64,000 nucleotides of DNA from Faecalibacterium prausnitzii (GCF_003287405.1 NZ_PRLD01000002.1:229997-293996); one strand, 5' to 3'; positions 20,349 through 30,562 are shown, counted from the first letter of the stretch. Numbers and translations are program-made. Notes: generated by a model from the sequence alone, not told the origin.

Positions 20349-20810
20349 TCAGGTTGTTGTGTGGGGGTTACGGCTTTCGGTCAGAACAGGCTCTACGATG
20401 AGCAGGGTGCTGTGGATCTCGGTAACGCGGCAAAGCGCACCGGGGTCAAGGGTGTCGCCGGGGGTGGCGCAGCGGGCGTTCCAGTCCACGCCGTCCAGCC
20501 GCACCCGGCCGGGGACTTCGGCGGTGACGGGGGAAAGCACGATGGCCTCCCGTCCCAGATTGCGGTCGCCGTTGGTGGCGGTATGCTTGAGCCGCAGCTT
20601 TGCCGCCAGCGGGCGGAAGGCTGCCAGACACAGGATGCTTACCACCAGAAAGACCACCGCCTGCACCCGGAACGACCCGGTGAACACGCAGCACAGCAAT
20701 GCGGCGGCAGAGCCGATGGCAAACCAGATGGAGGTCATATTAAAGGTGCTGGCCTCCAGTGCCAGAAAGCCCACGGCTGCAGCCAGCCAGAGAATAGGGG
20801 AGATCTGCAT
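20349..20810 (-). CDS. NfeD-family membrane protein, short form
   Basis: 153 residues: two or three N-terminal helices (about 5-65), then a small beta-barrel (OB-type) domain with LGREAIVLSPV and the late RVTEIHSTLLIVEP strand. It lacks the ClpP-like protease domain of long NfeD proteins. NfeD and stomatin-like proteins are functional partners in membrane microdomains, and here the two genes are adjacent in one transcript. AAGGAGG precedes the ATG. Confidence 0.9.
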   Translation of the reverse strand: MQISPILWLAAAVGFLALEASTFNMTSIWFAIGSAAALLCCVFTGSFRVQAVVFLVVSILCLAAFRPLAAKLRLKHTATNGDRNLGREAIVLSPVTAEVPGRVRLDGVDWNARCATPGDTLDPGALCRVTEIHSTLLIVEPVLTESRNPHTTT

Positions 20811-20834
20811 GGTATGTTACCTCCTTATGCTGCT

Positions 20835-20865
20835 ATTATACGGCATCCCCTTGGGGGAAGGTCAA
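20835..20865 (-). promoter_or_regulatory. Promoter for the nfeD-SPFH pair
   Basis: Minus strand TTGACC (20865-20860), 19-bp spacer, TATAAT (20840-20835). The spacer is longer than optimal. Confidence 0.6.
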
Positions 20866-20933
20866 GAGTTTTTTACTGGAACGTTGCACAGAAAACAAAA
20901 TATAGACAAAAATGGAAAAGAAAGGATGAAAAT

Positions 20934-20970
20934 GGGACAGAAAAACACCCAAAAGGTATTTCGCTGTCCC
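20934..20970 (-). terminator. Likely terminator of the GH13 gene
   Basis: Minus strand GGGACAG pairs with CTGTCCC around a 23-base T-rich loop, followed by ATTTTC. Moderate strength. Confidence 0.5.
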
Positions 20971-20981
20971 GAAAAATTGAT

Positions 20982-22838
20982 TTACTGGATATCGTAGTAG
21001 CTGTGGTTGGGGTTGTGGCCGTTTTCTTCCACCACGATGGTAAAGCCCATGGGGTTTACCTCGGTGTGCTTGCCGGAAGCCAGCGGCTCTACGATGATGT
21101 GCTCAGAGCGGTTCACGATGATCTCCGCAGTCTCGGTCTTGCCGATGCGCTGGTAGTGCAGGATGCCGTCCTCAGCCCGCAGCACCCGCAGCTCTCCGGT
21201 GCGGAAGGCTTCGCAGCTGTGGCGCAGCTGCGCCAGCTGTGCCAGCACCGGGCGCAGCCGCTCCTCGTGACTGTCCCAGCAGAAGAAGGCGCGGTTGAAG
21301 GGGTCGCGGTAGCCCTGCATCCCGATCTCGTCGCCGTAGTACAGGCAGGGTACGCCGGGCAGGGTGTAGATGATGGCATAGGCCATGCGCAGGCGCAGCA
21401 TCCCTTCCTCGTAGGCTTCGCCGGTCACGCTGCGGCCACTCTGCCACTCCCGGCCGCGTCCGTTGGCGGGCTCGTCCGCGATCACGGTCAGGGCGCGCTC
21501 GGTGTCGTGGGTAGACAAAAAGTTCAGTGCCGTGTTGATGGCAGGGGCAGGGTAGTGCTCGCAGATGGAAAGGATCTCGTTGGCGGCCTGCTGGGCAGGT
21601 TTGCCCTTGACAAAATCCAGCACGGAGTTCTTGAAGGGGTAGTTCATCACGCTGTCCAGCCCCTTGCCCAGCAGGTAGGTGCGGCGGTGGTCAAAGCCGA
21701 ACTTGGTGGTGGCGTCCTCCCACACCTCGCCCAGCAAAAACTTTTCCGGGCTTACCCGCTTGACGGCGGTGCGGATCTTCTCAATAAATTCGTCCGGCAG
21801 CTCGTCGGCCACATCCAGCCGGAAACCGGCAGCACCCCGACGCAGCCATGTGTCGATGACGCCGCCCTCGCCGGTGATGAACTCCACAAAGGAGGGGGTC
21901 TCCTCATTGACCTCCGGCAGGGTCTCGAAGCCCCACCAGCTGCGATAGCCGCCCTTGTACTTGGGGTCAAAGTCGTACCAGCTGCGGTAGGGGGAGTTGG
22001 GGTCGCGGTAAGCGCCGCCCTCGCCGTAGCGGCCCTCGCGGTTGAAGTACCGGCTGTCGGAGCCGGTGTGGCTGAATACACCGTCCAGCACGATGCCGAT
22101 GCCGTACTTGGCGGCTTCGCGGCAGAGCACCTCAAACTCTTCGTTGGTGCCCAGCAGCGGGTCCACGTTCAGGTAGTCGGCGGTGTTGTAGCGGTGGTTG
22201 GAGTGCGCTTCAAAGATGGGGTTCAGGTACAAATAATCCACGCCCATCTCCCGCAGGTAGGGGAGCTTTATGCGGATGCCCTCTAAATCACCGCCGAAGT
22301 AGTCCTCGTTCAGGTGGCCGCCGGTCTCGTTGGGCTGCCAGAAGGGCTCGGCGTGCTTATCGGCCTGATACAGCCGGTCCGGGAAGGGCATGGGCTTGTT
22401 CTCAATGCCTTCACAGAACCGATCCGGGAAGATCTGGTAGAACACCTTGCCCTTGATGCACTCCGGCGTCTGGAAATCCGGCTCGTAGACCGTGATCTGC
22501 CAGCTTTCGCCCTCCTGCCAGCTGACAACGCCGCAGTTGTCTGCCCCGCGCACGATGCGGCGGAAGTCGGTATACAGGTCAAAGTAATAAAAGTATAGGC
22601 CCGGGTCGCCCAGCACAACATCCACCGAAAAATGGTTCTGGTGGGGTGTCTGACCGTCAAATTTCATGCGGTAGTGCACGGGCACATCGTATTTGCCCTC
22701 CTTTTGCAGTACAAGGTGTGGGTCCACATAGCCCAGCTCCTCGGGGATGCACAGGGTCAGGTGCACGCTCTGCCCGGCGCGCACGGCACCAAAGGGCTGC
22801 TTAAAGTAGGGGTCGTAGCTGTTGAACAGACAAGACAA
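20982..22838 (-). CDS. GH13 alpha-glucan hydrolase (neopullulanase/cyclomaltodextrinase-like)
   Basis: 618 residues. An N-terminal beta-sandwich (about 1-120) is followed by the catalytic TIM barrel, with the GH13 residues visible: nucleophile D342 in GFRLDVADE, acid E371 in LLGEVWE and transition-state D445 in STHDTER. A C-terminal beta domain ends the protein. There is no signal peptide, so it should act in the cytoplasm on imported or stored alpha-1,4/1,6 glucans. The only fitting start is TTG with AAAGGA upstream. It lies downstream of glgP on the same strand, past a terminator only 18 bases before its start. The exact substrate is not decidable by eye. Confidence 0.92.
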   Translation of the reverse strand: MSCLFNSYDPYFKQPFGAVRAGQSVHLTLCIPEELGYVDPHLVLQKEGKYDVPVHYRMKFDGQTPHQNHFSVDVVLGDPGLYFYYFDLYTDFRRIVRGADNCGVVSWQEGESWQITVYEPDFQTPECIKGKVFYQIFPDRFCEGIENKPMPFPDRLYQADKHAEPFWQPNETGGHLNEDYFGGDLEGIRIKLPYLREMGVDYLYLNPIFEAHSNHRYNTADYLNVDPLLGTNEEFEVLCREAAKYGIGIVLDGVFSHTGSDSRYFNREGRYGEGGAYRDPNSPYRSWYDFDPKYKGGYRSWWGFETLPEVNEETPSFVEFITGEGGVIDTWLRRGAAGFRLDVADELPDEFIEKIRTAVKRVSPEKFLLGEVWEDATTKFGFDHRRTYLLGKGLDSVMNYPFKNSVLDFVKGKPAQQAANEILSICEHYPAPAINTALNFLSTHDTERALTVIADEPANGRGREWQSGRSVTGEAYEEGMLRLRMAYAIIYTLPGVPCLYYGDEIGMQGYRDPFNRAFFCWDSHEERLRPVLAQLAQLRHSCEAFRTGELRVLRAEDGILHYQRIGKTETAEIIVNRSEHIIVEPLASGKHTEVNPMGFTIVVEENGHNPNHSYYDIQ

Positions 22839-22855
22839 AAAGATCGTCCTTTCTC

Positions 22856-22893
22856 AAAAAAGCCCCGGCGGGCGAAATGCCACCGGGGCTTTG
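22856..22893 (-). terminator. Terminator of glgP, immediately upstream of the GH13 start
   Basis: Minus strand AGCCCCGGTGG pairs with the CCGCCGGGGCT arm around CATTTCGCC, then TTTTTT. Its T-run ends about 20 bases before the TTG start of the GH13 gene. Confidence 0.88.
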
Positions 22894-22911
22894 CGGTTTT
22901 ACAGGGGAAAA

Positions 22912-25317
22912 TTACTTGCCCATGGGCACGGGGGAAGCGTACCAGATATCGCGGGCGTAGTCCAGCACGGCGCGGTCTGCGCTGAAGATGCCGCTGTTGG
23001 CAATGTTCTTCAGGCTCATGCGGGCCCAAGTCTCGCGGTCAGCATACAGCTTCTGCAGGTCGGCCTGTGCACGGCGGTAGTCCTTGAAGTCTGCCATGAC
23101 CATGTACGGGTCGCTGCTGCGCAGATTCTCGGTGACCTCGTGGAAGTTCTCACCGTTCCAGCCGCGCTCCAGGAAGTTCAGGGCGCTGTTGGCCACGTCG
23201 TCGCCCATGATAAAGGCGTTGGGGTGGTAGCCCACCTGCTTCAGGTTGTTCACCTCGGGGGTCAGCATACCAAAGATCAGCTCGTTCTCCTTACCGGCAG
23301 CATCGGCGATCTCCACGTTTGCACCATCCAGAGTGCCCAGCGTGATGGCACCGTTCAGCATGAATTTCATGTTGCCGGTACCGGAAGCCTCGGTGCCTGC
23401 CAGAGAGATCTGCTCAGAGACCTCGGCAGCGGGCATCAGGTGCTCGCTCAGGGAGACACAATACTCCTCCAGATACACCACGCGCAGCTTCTCACGCACG
23501 GCGGGGTCGTTGTTGATCAGGTCGCCCAGCTTGCAGATCATGCGGATCATCTGCTTTGCCATGTAGTAGCCGGGAGCAGCCTTTGCGCCGAAGATGTAGG
23601 TCTTGGGGATGAAGTCGGCGTTGGGGTTCTCCTTCAGGTACAGGTACTGTGCAGCGATGTTCAGCGCATTCAGGTGCTGGCGCTTGTACTCGTGCATACG
23701 CTTGACCTGGCAGTCAAAGATAGAATTGGGGTCAATGACCTGACCGGTGCTCTTTGCCAGATAGCTTGCAAAATCCTTCTTGTTGGCCAGCTTGATCTCG
23801 TTCAGCTTCTTCAGCACGGTCTTGTCGTCGGCGTACTTGTTCAGCTTGGTCAGATCGGAAGCATCGTGCTTGTAGCCGTCGCCGATGGTCTCGTCCAGCA
23901 GCTTGCACAGACCGGGGTTAGAAGCCAGCAGCCAGCGGCGGTATGCAATGCCGTTGGTCACGTTCTTGAAGGCGTTGGGCTTGAACAGGTAGTAATCGTG
24001 GAAAACGCTTTCCTTGATGATCTCGCTGTGCAGCTTGGAAACGCCGTTGATGCTGTTGGCGGTGTAGGCACAGATATTGGCCATGCGCACCTGATTGTCG
24101 CCGATCAGTGCCATGTAGTCGATCTTGCCCTGATCGCCGGGAAAGGCCTTTGCCAGCTCCTCGCGGGCGCGGCGGTCCATCTCCACCACGATCTGGTAGA
24201 TGCGGGGCAGGGTCATCTTGAAGATGTCCACGTTCCACTTCTCCAGAGCTTCGGCCATAACGGTGTGGTTGGTGTAGGAGAACACCTTCTGGCAGATGCT
24301 GAAGGCCTTGTCCCAGTCAAAGCCGCACTCATCCAGCAGGATGCGCATCATCTCGGGGATGGCCAGGGTGGGGTGGGTGTCGTTCAGCTGGATGGCGACC
24401 TTGTCGGGCAGGTTCTCCAGCGTAGCGTAGCTGGACAGGTGGTTCTGCACGATATCGCCGATAGAAGCAGCGGACAGGAAGTACTGCTGACGCAGGCGCA
24501 GGATCTTGCCCTCAACGTGGTTATCGTTGGGGTACAGCACCTTGGAGATGAGCTCGGCGTTGGCGTTCTTGCTCATAGCGGTGTTGTAGTTGCCCAGAGA
24601 GAAGCTGGACATATCAAAGTCCGGGGCCTTTGCCTGCCACAGACGCAGCTTTGCAACGCCCTTTCCGTCGTAGCCCTGCACATACATATCGGAGGGGATA
24701 GCCATGACGCTGTTGTAGTTGGTGTGCTGGATGTAGTGGAAGCCGTTGTCCCAGTTCTCGTGGATCTCGCCGTCAAAGCGGATCTCCACAGCCTGATCCG
24801 GGTGACTCTTCAACCACACCTGACCGCCGGGCAGCCAGTTGTCGGCGCGCTCCTGCTGCCAGCCGTCCACGATCTTCTGCTTGAAGATGCCGTACTCGTA
24901 CAGGATGGAGTAGCCGGTGCCGCAGATATCGGTGGTGGCCATGCCGTCCAGATAGCAGGCTGCCAGACGGCCCAGACCGCCGTTGCCCAGACCTGCATCG
25001 GGCTCTTCCTCAAAAATGCTGTCCAGATTGATGTCAGCGTCAGCCAGTGCCTTCTTGGCAACCTCGTCCAGACCCAGATTGAACAGGCTCATCTTCAGGC
25101 TGCGGCCCATCAGAAACTCCATGCAGAGGTAGTAGACCTGCTTGGTGCCGGTGCCGATAGCCTTGGACTGGAACTTTTTGTGGTTCTCGCTCATCATCTG
25201 ACGGCAGATCAGAGCCAGAGAGCGGTAGATCTGCTGGTTGGAGGCAACATTCAGCTCCACACCGTACTCACTGGTGAGCTTGTCCTGAAGAATTTTGCCA
25301 AATTCTTTTGATGTCAT
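22912..25317 (-). CDS. glgP: Glycogen/maltodextrin phosphorylase (GT35)
   Basis: 801 residues. Cytoplasmic PLP enzyme that releases glucose-1-phosphate from the non-reducing ends of alpha-1,4 glucans. Seen: GLGNGGLGRLAACYLDG near the N-terminus and the PLP lysine in EASGTGNMKFMLNG, with KRMHEYKRQ before it. Length and motifs are normal for bacterial phosphorylases. TAGGAGCAC precedes the ATG. It has a clear promoter about 105 bases upstream, with LacI-type half-sites nearby. Together with the downstream GH13 enzyme it would degrade branched glucans. Confidence 0.96.
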   Translation of the reverse strand: MTSKEFGKILQDKLTSEYGVELNVASNQQIYRSLALICRQMMSENHKKFQSKAIGTGTKQVYYLCMEFLMGRSLKMSLFNLGLDEVAKKALADADINLDSIFEEEPDAGLGNGGLGRLAACYLDGMATTDICGTGYSILYEYGIFKQKIVDGWQQERADNWLPGGQVWLKSHPDQAVEIRFDGEIHENWDNGFHYIQHTNYNSVMAIPSDMYVQGYDGKGVAKLRLWQAKAPDFDMSSFSLGNYNTAMSKNANAELISKVLYPNDNHVEGKILRLRQQYFLSAASIGDIVQNHLSSYATLENLPDKVAIQLNDTHPTLAIPEMMRILLDECGFDWDKAFSICQKVFSYTNHTVMAEALEKWNVDIFKMTLPRIYQIVVEMDRRAREELAKAFPGDQGKIDYMALIGDNQVRMANICAYTANSINGVSKLHSEIIKESVFHDYYLFKPNAFKNVTNGIAYRRWLLASNPGLCKLLDETIGDGYKHDASDLTKLNKYADDKTVLKKLNEIKLANKKDFASYLAKSTGQVIDPNSIFDCQVKRMHEYKRQHLNALNIAAQYLYLKENPNADFIPKTYIFGAKAAPGYYMAKQMIRMICKLGDLINNDPAVREKLRVVYLEEYCVSLSEHLMPAAEVSEQISLAGTEASGTGNMKFMLNGAITLGTLDGANVEIADAAGKENELIFGMLTPEVNNLKQVGYHPNAFIMGDDVANSALNFLERGWNGENFHEVTENLRSSDPYMVMADFKDYRRAQADLQKLYADRETWARMSLKNIANSGIFSADRAVLDYARDIWYASPVPMGK

Positions 25318-25421
25318 AGTGTGCTCCTATCCGCATAAGCGTTTGCTTTGCTAAAATAATTGAGTAGATAATAGCAGCAGAAACGTTCCCTCTTTCGCCC
25401 GGCTGCCAACATAACAAAGTT

Positions 25422-25450
25422 ATTATAATATGAACGATTTATAAATGCAA
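25422..25450 (-). promoter_or_regulatory. glgP promoter
   Basis: Minus strand TTGCAT (25450-25445), 17-bp spacer, TATAAT (25427-25422). An operator-like GAAACGTT lies in the leader at 25380-25387. Confidence 0.8.
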
Positions 25451-25531
25451 GGAAACAGGCGCTTTTTTTCCGTAACTGCTATTTTTTCAGGCCACTTTCT
25501 GACAAATATGCCGAAATTTCAAAAATTACAC

Positions 25532-25560
25532 TTTTTCTTGCGGCGTATTTATATTATAAT
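25532..25560 (+). promoter_or_regulatory. Probable zapA promoter
   Basis: TATAAT at 25555-25560 with a weak TTTTTC -35 at 17-bp spacing. The leader to zapA is about 175 bases and holds three operator-like sites. Confidence 0.5.
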
Positions 25561-25579
25561 AGAGGGTAGAACTGAACCG

Positions 25580-25662
25580 CGAAACGTTTTTCGGGGAGTA
25601 ATTCCGGCAGTAATGGCACAGGAAACTCCGCCGAAACGTTTTCGAAAGCCGAAACGTTACCG
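25580..25662. promoter_or_regulatory. Cluster of three GAAACGTT operator-like sites
   Basis: CGAAACGTTTTTCG (25580-25593), CGAAACGTTTTCG (25632-25644) and CGAAACGTTACCG (25650-25662). The last two share the direct repeat GCCGAAACGTT exactly 18 bp apart. The core resembles operators of LacI-family regulators. They lie between the divergent glgP and zapA transcription units. Confidence 0.5.
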
Positions 25663-25742
25663 GGAACAGTGCAAAATCCCGGTAAAATGTAGAACAAACG
25701 GCCTTGCGCCGTACAGATACAGGATAAAAAGGGGAAAACACC

Positions 25743-26210
25743 ATGGTAAACAAGGTAAGGGTCAACATCGCGGGCACACCGTATGCCATCGCCACCACAG
25801 ATTCGGAAAAGTACATCCTCGGTCTTGCCAAAAAGCTGGACGAGGACATCACAAAGCTGCTGGACACCAATGATAACCTCTCGGTGACCAAGGCGGCGGT
25901 GTTCTGCGCGATGGATTATCTGGACGAATACCGCAAGAGCACCGGCAGTGCCGAGAATATGCGCAGCCAGATCCAGGACTACATTGCAGATGCAGCCCGG
26001 GCAAAGCTGGCCGAGGACAAGGCATTGGCCGAGAATGCCGTGCTGCGCCGGGAAGCTGCCGCCCTGCGGGAGCAGCTTGCCAAGGAGCGCCAGCGCGAGA
26101 CCCGCCGGGAAGAGCGCGCCGCCCGCGCTGCGGCAGAGACGGCACAGGAGCAGTCCGCAGCCCCGGAAACCCCGGCGGCAGACAGCGCGCCGGCAGACGA
26201 GACCAACTGA
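25743..26210 (+). CDS. zapA: ZapA-like cell division protein
   Basis: 155 residues. The N-terminal ZapA fold (NKVRVNIAGTPYAIATTDSEKYILGLAKKL, in two strands and a helix) is followed by the helix with LSVTKAAVFCAMDYLDE, then a long charged coiled coil and a disordered Ala/Pro tail. ZapA binds FtsZ and bundles filaments at the division site. The tail is longer than in short ZapA proteins. Located 36 bases before a U32 peptidase gene, an arrangement common in clostridia. Confidence 0.85.
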   Translation: MVNKVRVNIAGTPYAIATTDSEKYILGLAKKLDEDITKLLDTNDNLSVTKAAVFCAMDYLDEYRKSTGSAENMRSQIQDYIADAARAKLAEDKALAENAVLRREAAALREQLAKERQRETRREERAARAAAETAQEQSAAPETPAADSAPADETN

Positions 26211-26246
26211 ATGTACCTTATATAAATAGAAGTCAGAAGGAGAACT

Positions 26247-28316
26247 ATGGCAAGGATCGAGATCTTAGCCCCGGTGGGCAGTGAAGAAATGCTCCGCGCG
26301 GCGGTGTTCAGCGGCGCGGACGCAGTATATCTGGGCTTTTCGGGTTTCAACGCCCGCACGGGTGCCGGCAACTTTGATGCAGACAGCCTGCAGGAGGCGG
26401 TGCGCTTCTGCCACGCCCGGGGCGTGGCGGTGCACGTTGCGCTGAATACGACCGTGTACGGCACGGAATTGTCGGCGCTGGAGCAGGCTATCCGGGCGGT
26501 GGCGGCCAGCGGCGCAGATGCGGTCATCTGTCAGGATCTGGCAGTGGCTACCTTAATTGGTAAGATCGCTCCGCAGCTGCCCCGGCACGGTTCCACCCAG
26601 ATGAGCGTCCACACCCTGCAGGGCGCACTGGAACTGAAGGAGCTGGGCTTTACCCGGGTGGTGCTGGCGCGTGAGCTGAGCCTGCCCGAGGTGGAGCATA
26701 TCACAAAGCACTGCGGCATCGAGACTGAGTGCTTCATCCACGGTGCGCTGTGCATGAGCGTGAGCGGCCAGTGCTATATGTCCGCCTTTCTGGGCGGACG
26801 CAGCGGCAACCGGGGCTCCTGTGCGGGTCCCTGCCGTCTGCCCTTTGAAGCCAACGCCCTGCCGGAGGGCAAGCCCGGGCGGCTGCATCACCTCTCCCTC
26901 AAGGATAACTCTGCCATCGACAAGCTGGACAAGCTGCAGGCGCTTGGCGTAGCATCGGCAAAAATCGAGGGCCGTCTGCGCACGCCGGAGTATGTGGCGG
27001 CGGCAGTCAGCGCCTGTCTGGCGGGCCGCGAGGGCCGCGCCTACGACCGCGACCTGCTGAAGAACGCTTTCAGCCGCTCCGGTTTCACCTCCGGGTATCT
27101 GGACGGAAAAATCGACGGCACGATGTTCGGTGTGCGCAGCGAAGCCGACGCCGAGCTGACCAAAAAGACCCTGCCCATGCTGCGCGAGCTTTACCGCCGC
27201 GAGCGCTCCCGCGTGCCGGTGCAGATGAAGCTGGAGATCGAAGAGGGCGGCGAAAAGCTGACCGTTACCGATGCCGATGGCAACAAGGCCTTTGCCTATG
27301 GGGACGCCGAGCCGCAGCCTGCCCGCACCGACCCCACCGAGAGCCTGAACCGCAGCTTGGCAAAGACCGGCGGCACGCCCTTTACGGCAGAGAAGATCAC
27401 CGTGGAAATGGACGGCGGGTCGTGGTTCATCCCCGGCAGCGCCGTAAACGAGCTGCGCCGGGAAGCACTGGATGTCCTGCTCAAAAAGCGGGAGGTGCTG
27501 CGCCCGTGGCCTACCACCGAGGAACACGTTGCCGCCCTGCCGCAGCGTACCCTGCCGCCTCGCCGCACCCTGCGCGCCCGGTTCGAGCGCTGGGAACAGG
27601 TGCCGGAGCGGGCACTTGACGGGGTGGAATACCTCATCCTGCCCATTGCGCAGGCCGACCGTGTGCCCCGGGAGTGGCGGGCTAAGACCATTCTGGAGCT
27701 GCCCCGGGTCATGTTTGGTGCGCTGGAACAGGACACCGCCCGCCGCATCGCAGCCACGCAGGATGCGGGCTTTGCCGGGTACGAGGTCAGCAACATCGCC
27801 CATCTGCGGCTGTGCCGTGGGCTGCCCATGACCGGCGGTTTCGGGCTGAACATCACCAACAATGCGGCGGCGCAGTTCTATGCAGAGCAGGGGCTTTCCA
27901 GCCTGCTTATTCTGCCGGAGGTGAAAGACAGCGATATTGCGTCCATTGCACCCACCCGGAACGGGAAGCCTGTGCCCACCGGCGTGATGATCTACGGTCA
28001 TATGCCGCTGATGCTTACCCGCGCCTGCCCGCTGCAGAACATCCACGACTGCGCCCACTGCGACAAGACCGGCGTGCTGACCGACCGCAAGGCCAAAAAG
28101 TTCCCGGTGCGCTGCGGCCTTGGGGTGCGCACTATCTATAACCCTGTGCCCATCTACATGGGTGACAAGCCCGGTGCACTGGCGGTGGACTACGGCGTGG
28201 CCTACTTTACGCTGGAATCCCGCGAGGATGCGGCGCAGATTTTGGAAATGATCCGCACCCACGCCCCCTTTGAGGGCGATTTTACCCGCGGCCTGTATTT
28301 TAAAGGGACGAATTGA
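26247..28316 (+). CDS. U32-family peptidase / tRNA-hydroxylation-type protein
   Basis: 689 residues. The N-terminal U32 domain has the signature HGALCMSVSGQCYMS followed by GNRGSCAGPCR, whose cysteines may bind iron-sulfur. The C-terminal region includes a second conserved part with CPLQN and CAHCDK cysteines near 595-610. Close relatives (TrhP/RlhA type) hydroxylate tRNA or rRNA bases rather than cut proteins; older annotation calls them collagenase-like. AGAAGGAG precedes the ATG. It is co-oriented with zapA upstream and dut downstream. Confidence 0.88.
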   Translation: MARIEILAPVGSEEMLRAAVFSGADAVYLGFSGFNARTGAGNFDADSLQEAVRFCHARGVAVHVALNTTVYGTELSALEQAIRAVAASGADAVICQDLAVATLIGKIAPQLPRHGSTQMSVHTLQGALELKELGFTRVVLARELSLPEVEHITKHCGIETECFIHGALCMSVSGQCYMSAFLGGRSGNRGSCAGPCRLPFEANALPEGKPGRLHHLSLKDNSAIDKLDKLQALGVASAKIEGRLRTPEYVAAAVSACLAGREGRAYDRDLLKNAFSRSGFTSGYLDGKIDGTMFGVRSEADAELTKKTLPMLRELYRRERSRVPVQMKLEIEEGGEKLTVTDADGNKAFAYGDAEPQPARTDPTESLNRSLAKTGGTPFTAEKITVEMDGGSWFIPGSAVNELRREALDVLLKKREVLRPWPTTEEHVAALPQRTLPPRRTLRARFERWEQVPERALDGVEYLILPIAQADRVPREWRAKTILELPRVMFGALEQDTARRIAATQDAGFAGYEVSNIAHLRLCRGLPMTGGFGLNITNNAAAQFYAEQGLSSLLILPEVKDSDIASIAPTRNGKPVPTGVMIYGHMPLMLTRACPLQNIHDCAHCDKTGVLTDRKAKKFPVRCGLGVRTIYNPVPIYMGDKPGALAVDYGVAYFTLESREDAAQILEMIRTHAPFEGDFTRGLYFKGTN

Positions 28317-28347
28317 CGAAAACAGAAAAACGAAACGAGGTTATACG

Positions 28348-28794
28348 ATGGAACCCATCACTGTAAAATATAAGGTACTGGATGCCCGGGCAAAGGTGCC
28401 CGCTTATGCCACCCCCGGCGCAGCTGCCGCCGACCTGTGCGCTGTGCTGGACGCACCGCTGACCGTTGCCCCCATGCAGCGGGTGCTGGTACCCACCGGC
28501 CTTGCCATCGAGCTGCCGGGTGCCCACAGCGTAGCGCTGGTGTACGCCCGCAGCGGCCTGTCCATCAAGCACGGCCTGTGCATGGCCAACGGCGTGGGCG
28601 TGGTGGACAGCGACTATCGCGGCGAGTTGAAGGTGCCCATGGTCAATCTGGGTGCCGAGGCTTACACCATCCAGCCCGGCGAGCGGGTGGCGCAGCTGTG
28701 CATCGCTCCGGTGTACACCGCCGCCTTTGTGCCCGCCGAGGAGCTGGGCGATACCCAGCGCGGCGCGGGCGGCTTTGGCTCTACCGGCCGCTAA
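28348..28794 (+). CDS. dut: dUTP diphosphatase
   Basis: 148 residues. Trimeric dUTPase converting dUTP to dUMP and diphosphate. All five motifs are visible: TPGAAAADL (1), YARSGLSIKHG (2), GVVDSDYRGEL with the catalytic aspartate (3), GERVAQL (4) and RGAGGFGSTG (5). The start MEPITVKY is chosen because ACGAGG precedes it and motif spacing is normal. It lies 31 bases after the U32 gene. Confidence 0.95.
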   Translation: MEPITVKYKVLDARAKVPAYATPGAAAADLCAVLDAPLTVAPMQRVLVPTGLAIELPGAHSVALVYARSGLSIKHGLCMANGVGVVDSDYRGELKVPMVNLGAEAYTIQPGERVAQLCIAPVYTAAFVPAEELGDTQRGAGGFGSTGR

Positions 28795-28813
28795 AGAAGG
28801 GAACACGGAGAAA

Positions 28814-29377
28814 ATGAAGGAAAATAACCTGATCTTAGCCTCTGGCAGTCCCCGCAGACGGGAACTGCTCTCCCTATATACCACCGACTTTACGGTCTGC
28901 GTCAGCGATTTTGACGAGAGCGCCGTCACAGCACCCACCCCGGCGCAGCTGGTGGAGCAGCTGGCCATCGGCAAGTGCCTTGCGGTGGCAAAGCAGCACC
29001 CGGATGCCGTGGTCATCGGCTGCGACACGGTAGTGGATGTGGACGGCACCGTGTTCGGTAAGCCCCGCGATGCAGAGGACGCCAAGCGGATGCTGCGTGC
29101 CCTTTCCGGCAAGACCCATCAGGTGCACACCGGCGTGTGCATTGCAAAAGGGGACAGGGCAGAGCATTTTGTGGACAGCTGCAAGGTGACCTTTTTCCCA
29201 CTGGGGGAGGAGGAGATCGCGTTCTACACCGCTACCCCGGAGCCTTACGATAAGGCCGGTGCCTATGCCATTCAGGGGCGTGCGGCTCTGTGGCTGGACC
29301 GCATCGAGGGCGACTACTACACCATTATGGGGCTGCCGGTCAGCCGCACCGTACAGCTGCTGGCGCATTTTTTGTGA
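28814..29377 (+). CDS. maf: Maf-type nucleotide pyrophosphatase
   Basis: 187 residues. House-cleaning enzyme that hydrolyses dTTP, UTP or modified nucleotides; in Bacillus, Maf also affects septum formation. Seen: ILASGSPRRREL at the N-terminus, IGCDTVVDVDG, GKPRDAEDAKRML and the late YDKAGAYAIQGRAALW. It begins 20 bases after dut, giving a dut-maf nucleotide-sanitation pair ahead of the mre cluster, a common clostridial arrangement. Confidence 0.94.
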   Translation: MKENNLILASGSPRRRELLSLYTTDFTVCVSDFDESAVTAPTPAQLVEQLAIGKCLAVAKQHPDAVVIGCDTVVDVDGTVFGKPRDAEDAKRMLRALSGKTHQVHTGVCIAKGDRAEHFVDSCKVTFFPLGEEEIAFYTATPEPYDKAGAYAIQGRAALWLDRIEGDYYTIMGLPVSRTVQLLAHFL

Positions 29378-29414
29378 GAAAAATGGAAAAATGATAGAAA
29401 ACTTGCCGAAACGC

Positions 29415-29443
29415 TTGAGAAATGAAGCACTTGCGGCTATAAT
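29415..29443 (+). promoter_or_regulatory. mreB promoter
   Basis: TTGAGA, 17-bp spacer, TATAAT. The upstream base run contains CCGAAACGCTTG, which resembles the GAAACGTT sites seen elsewhere in the window. Confidence 0.8.
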
Positions 29444-29539
29444 AGAACCGTGTTATTCTGCGCAGGAGGGTCTGTTTACAGCAGACTGTCCGGCATTCTG
29501 GGATAGATTTAAGGAACGATCGTAAGGAGATTTGGAACA

Positions 29540-30562
<1,023 letters not shown>

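Noticed and set aside
22822..25311. Plus-strand open frame opposite glgP
   Set aside because: Complement of a clear phosphorylase; no recognisable protein features.
25445..25873. Possible small gene in the zapA leader
   Set aside because: Begins inside the glgP promoter, runs out of frame into zapA, lacks a ribosome-binding site and domain.
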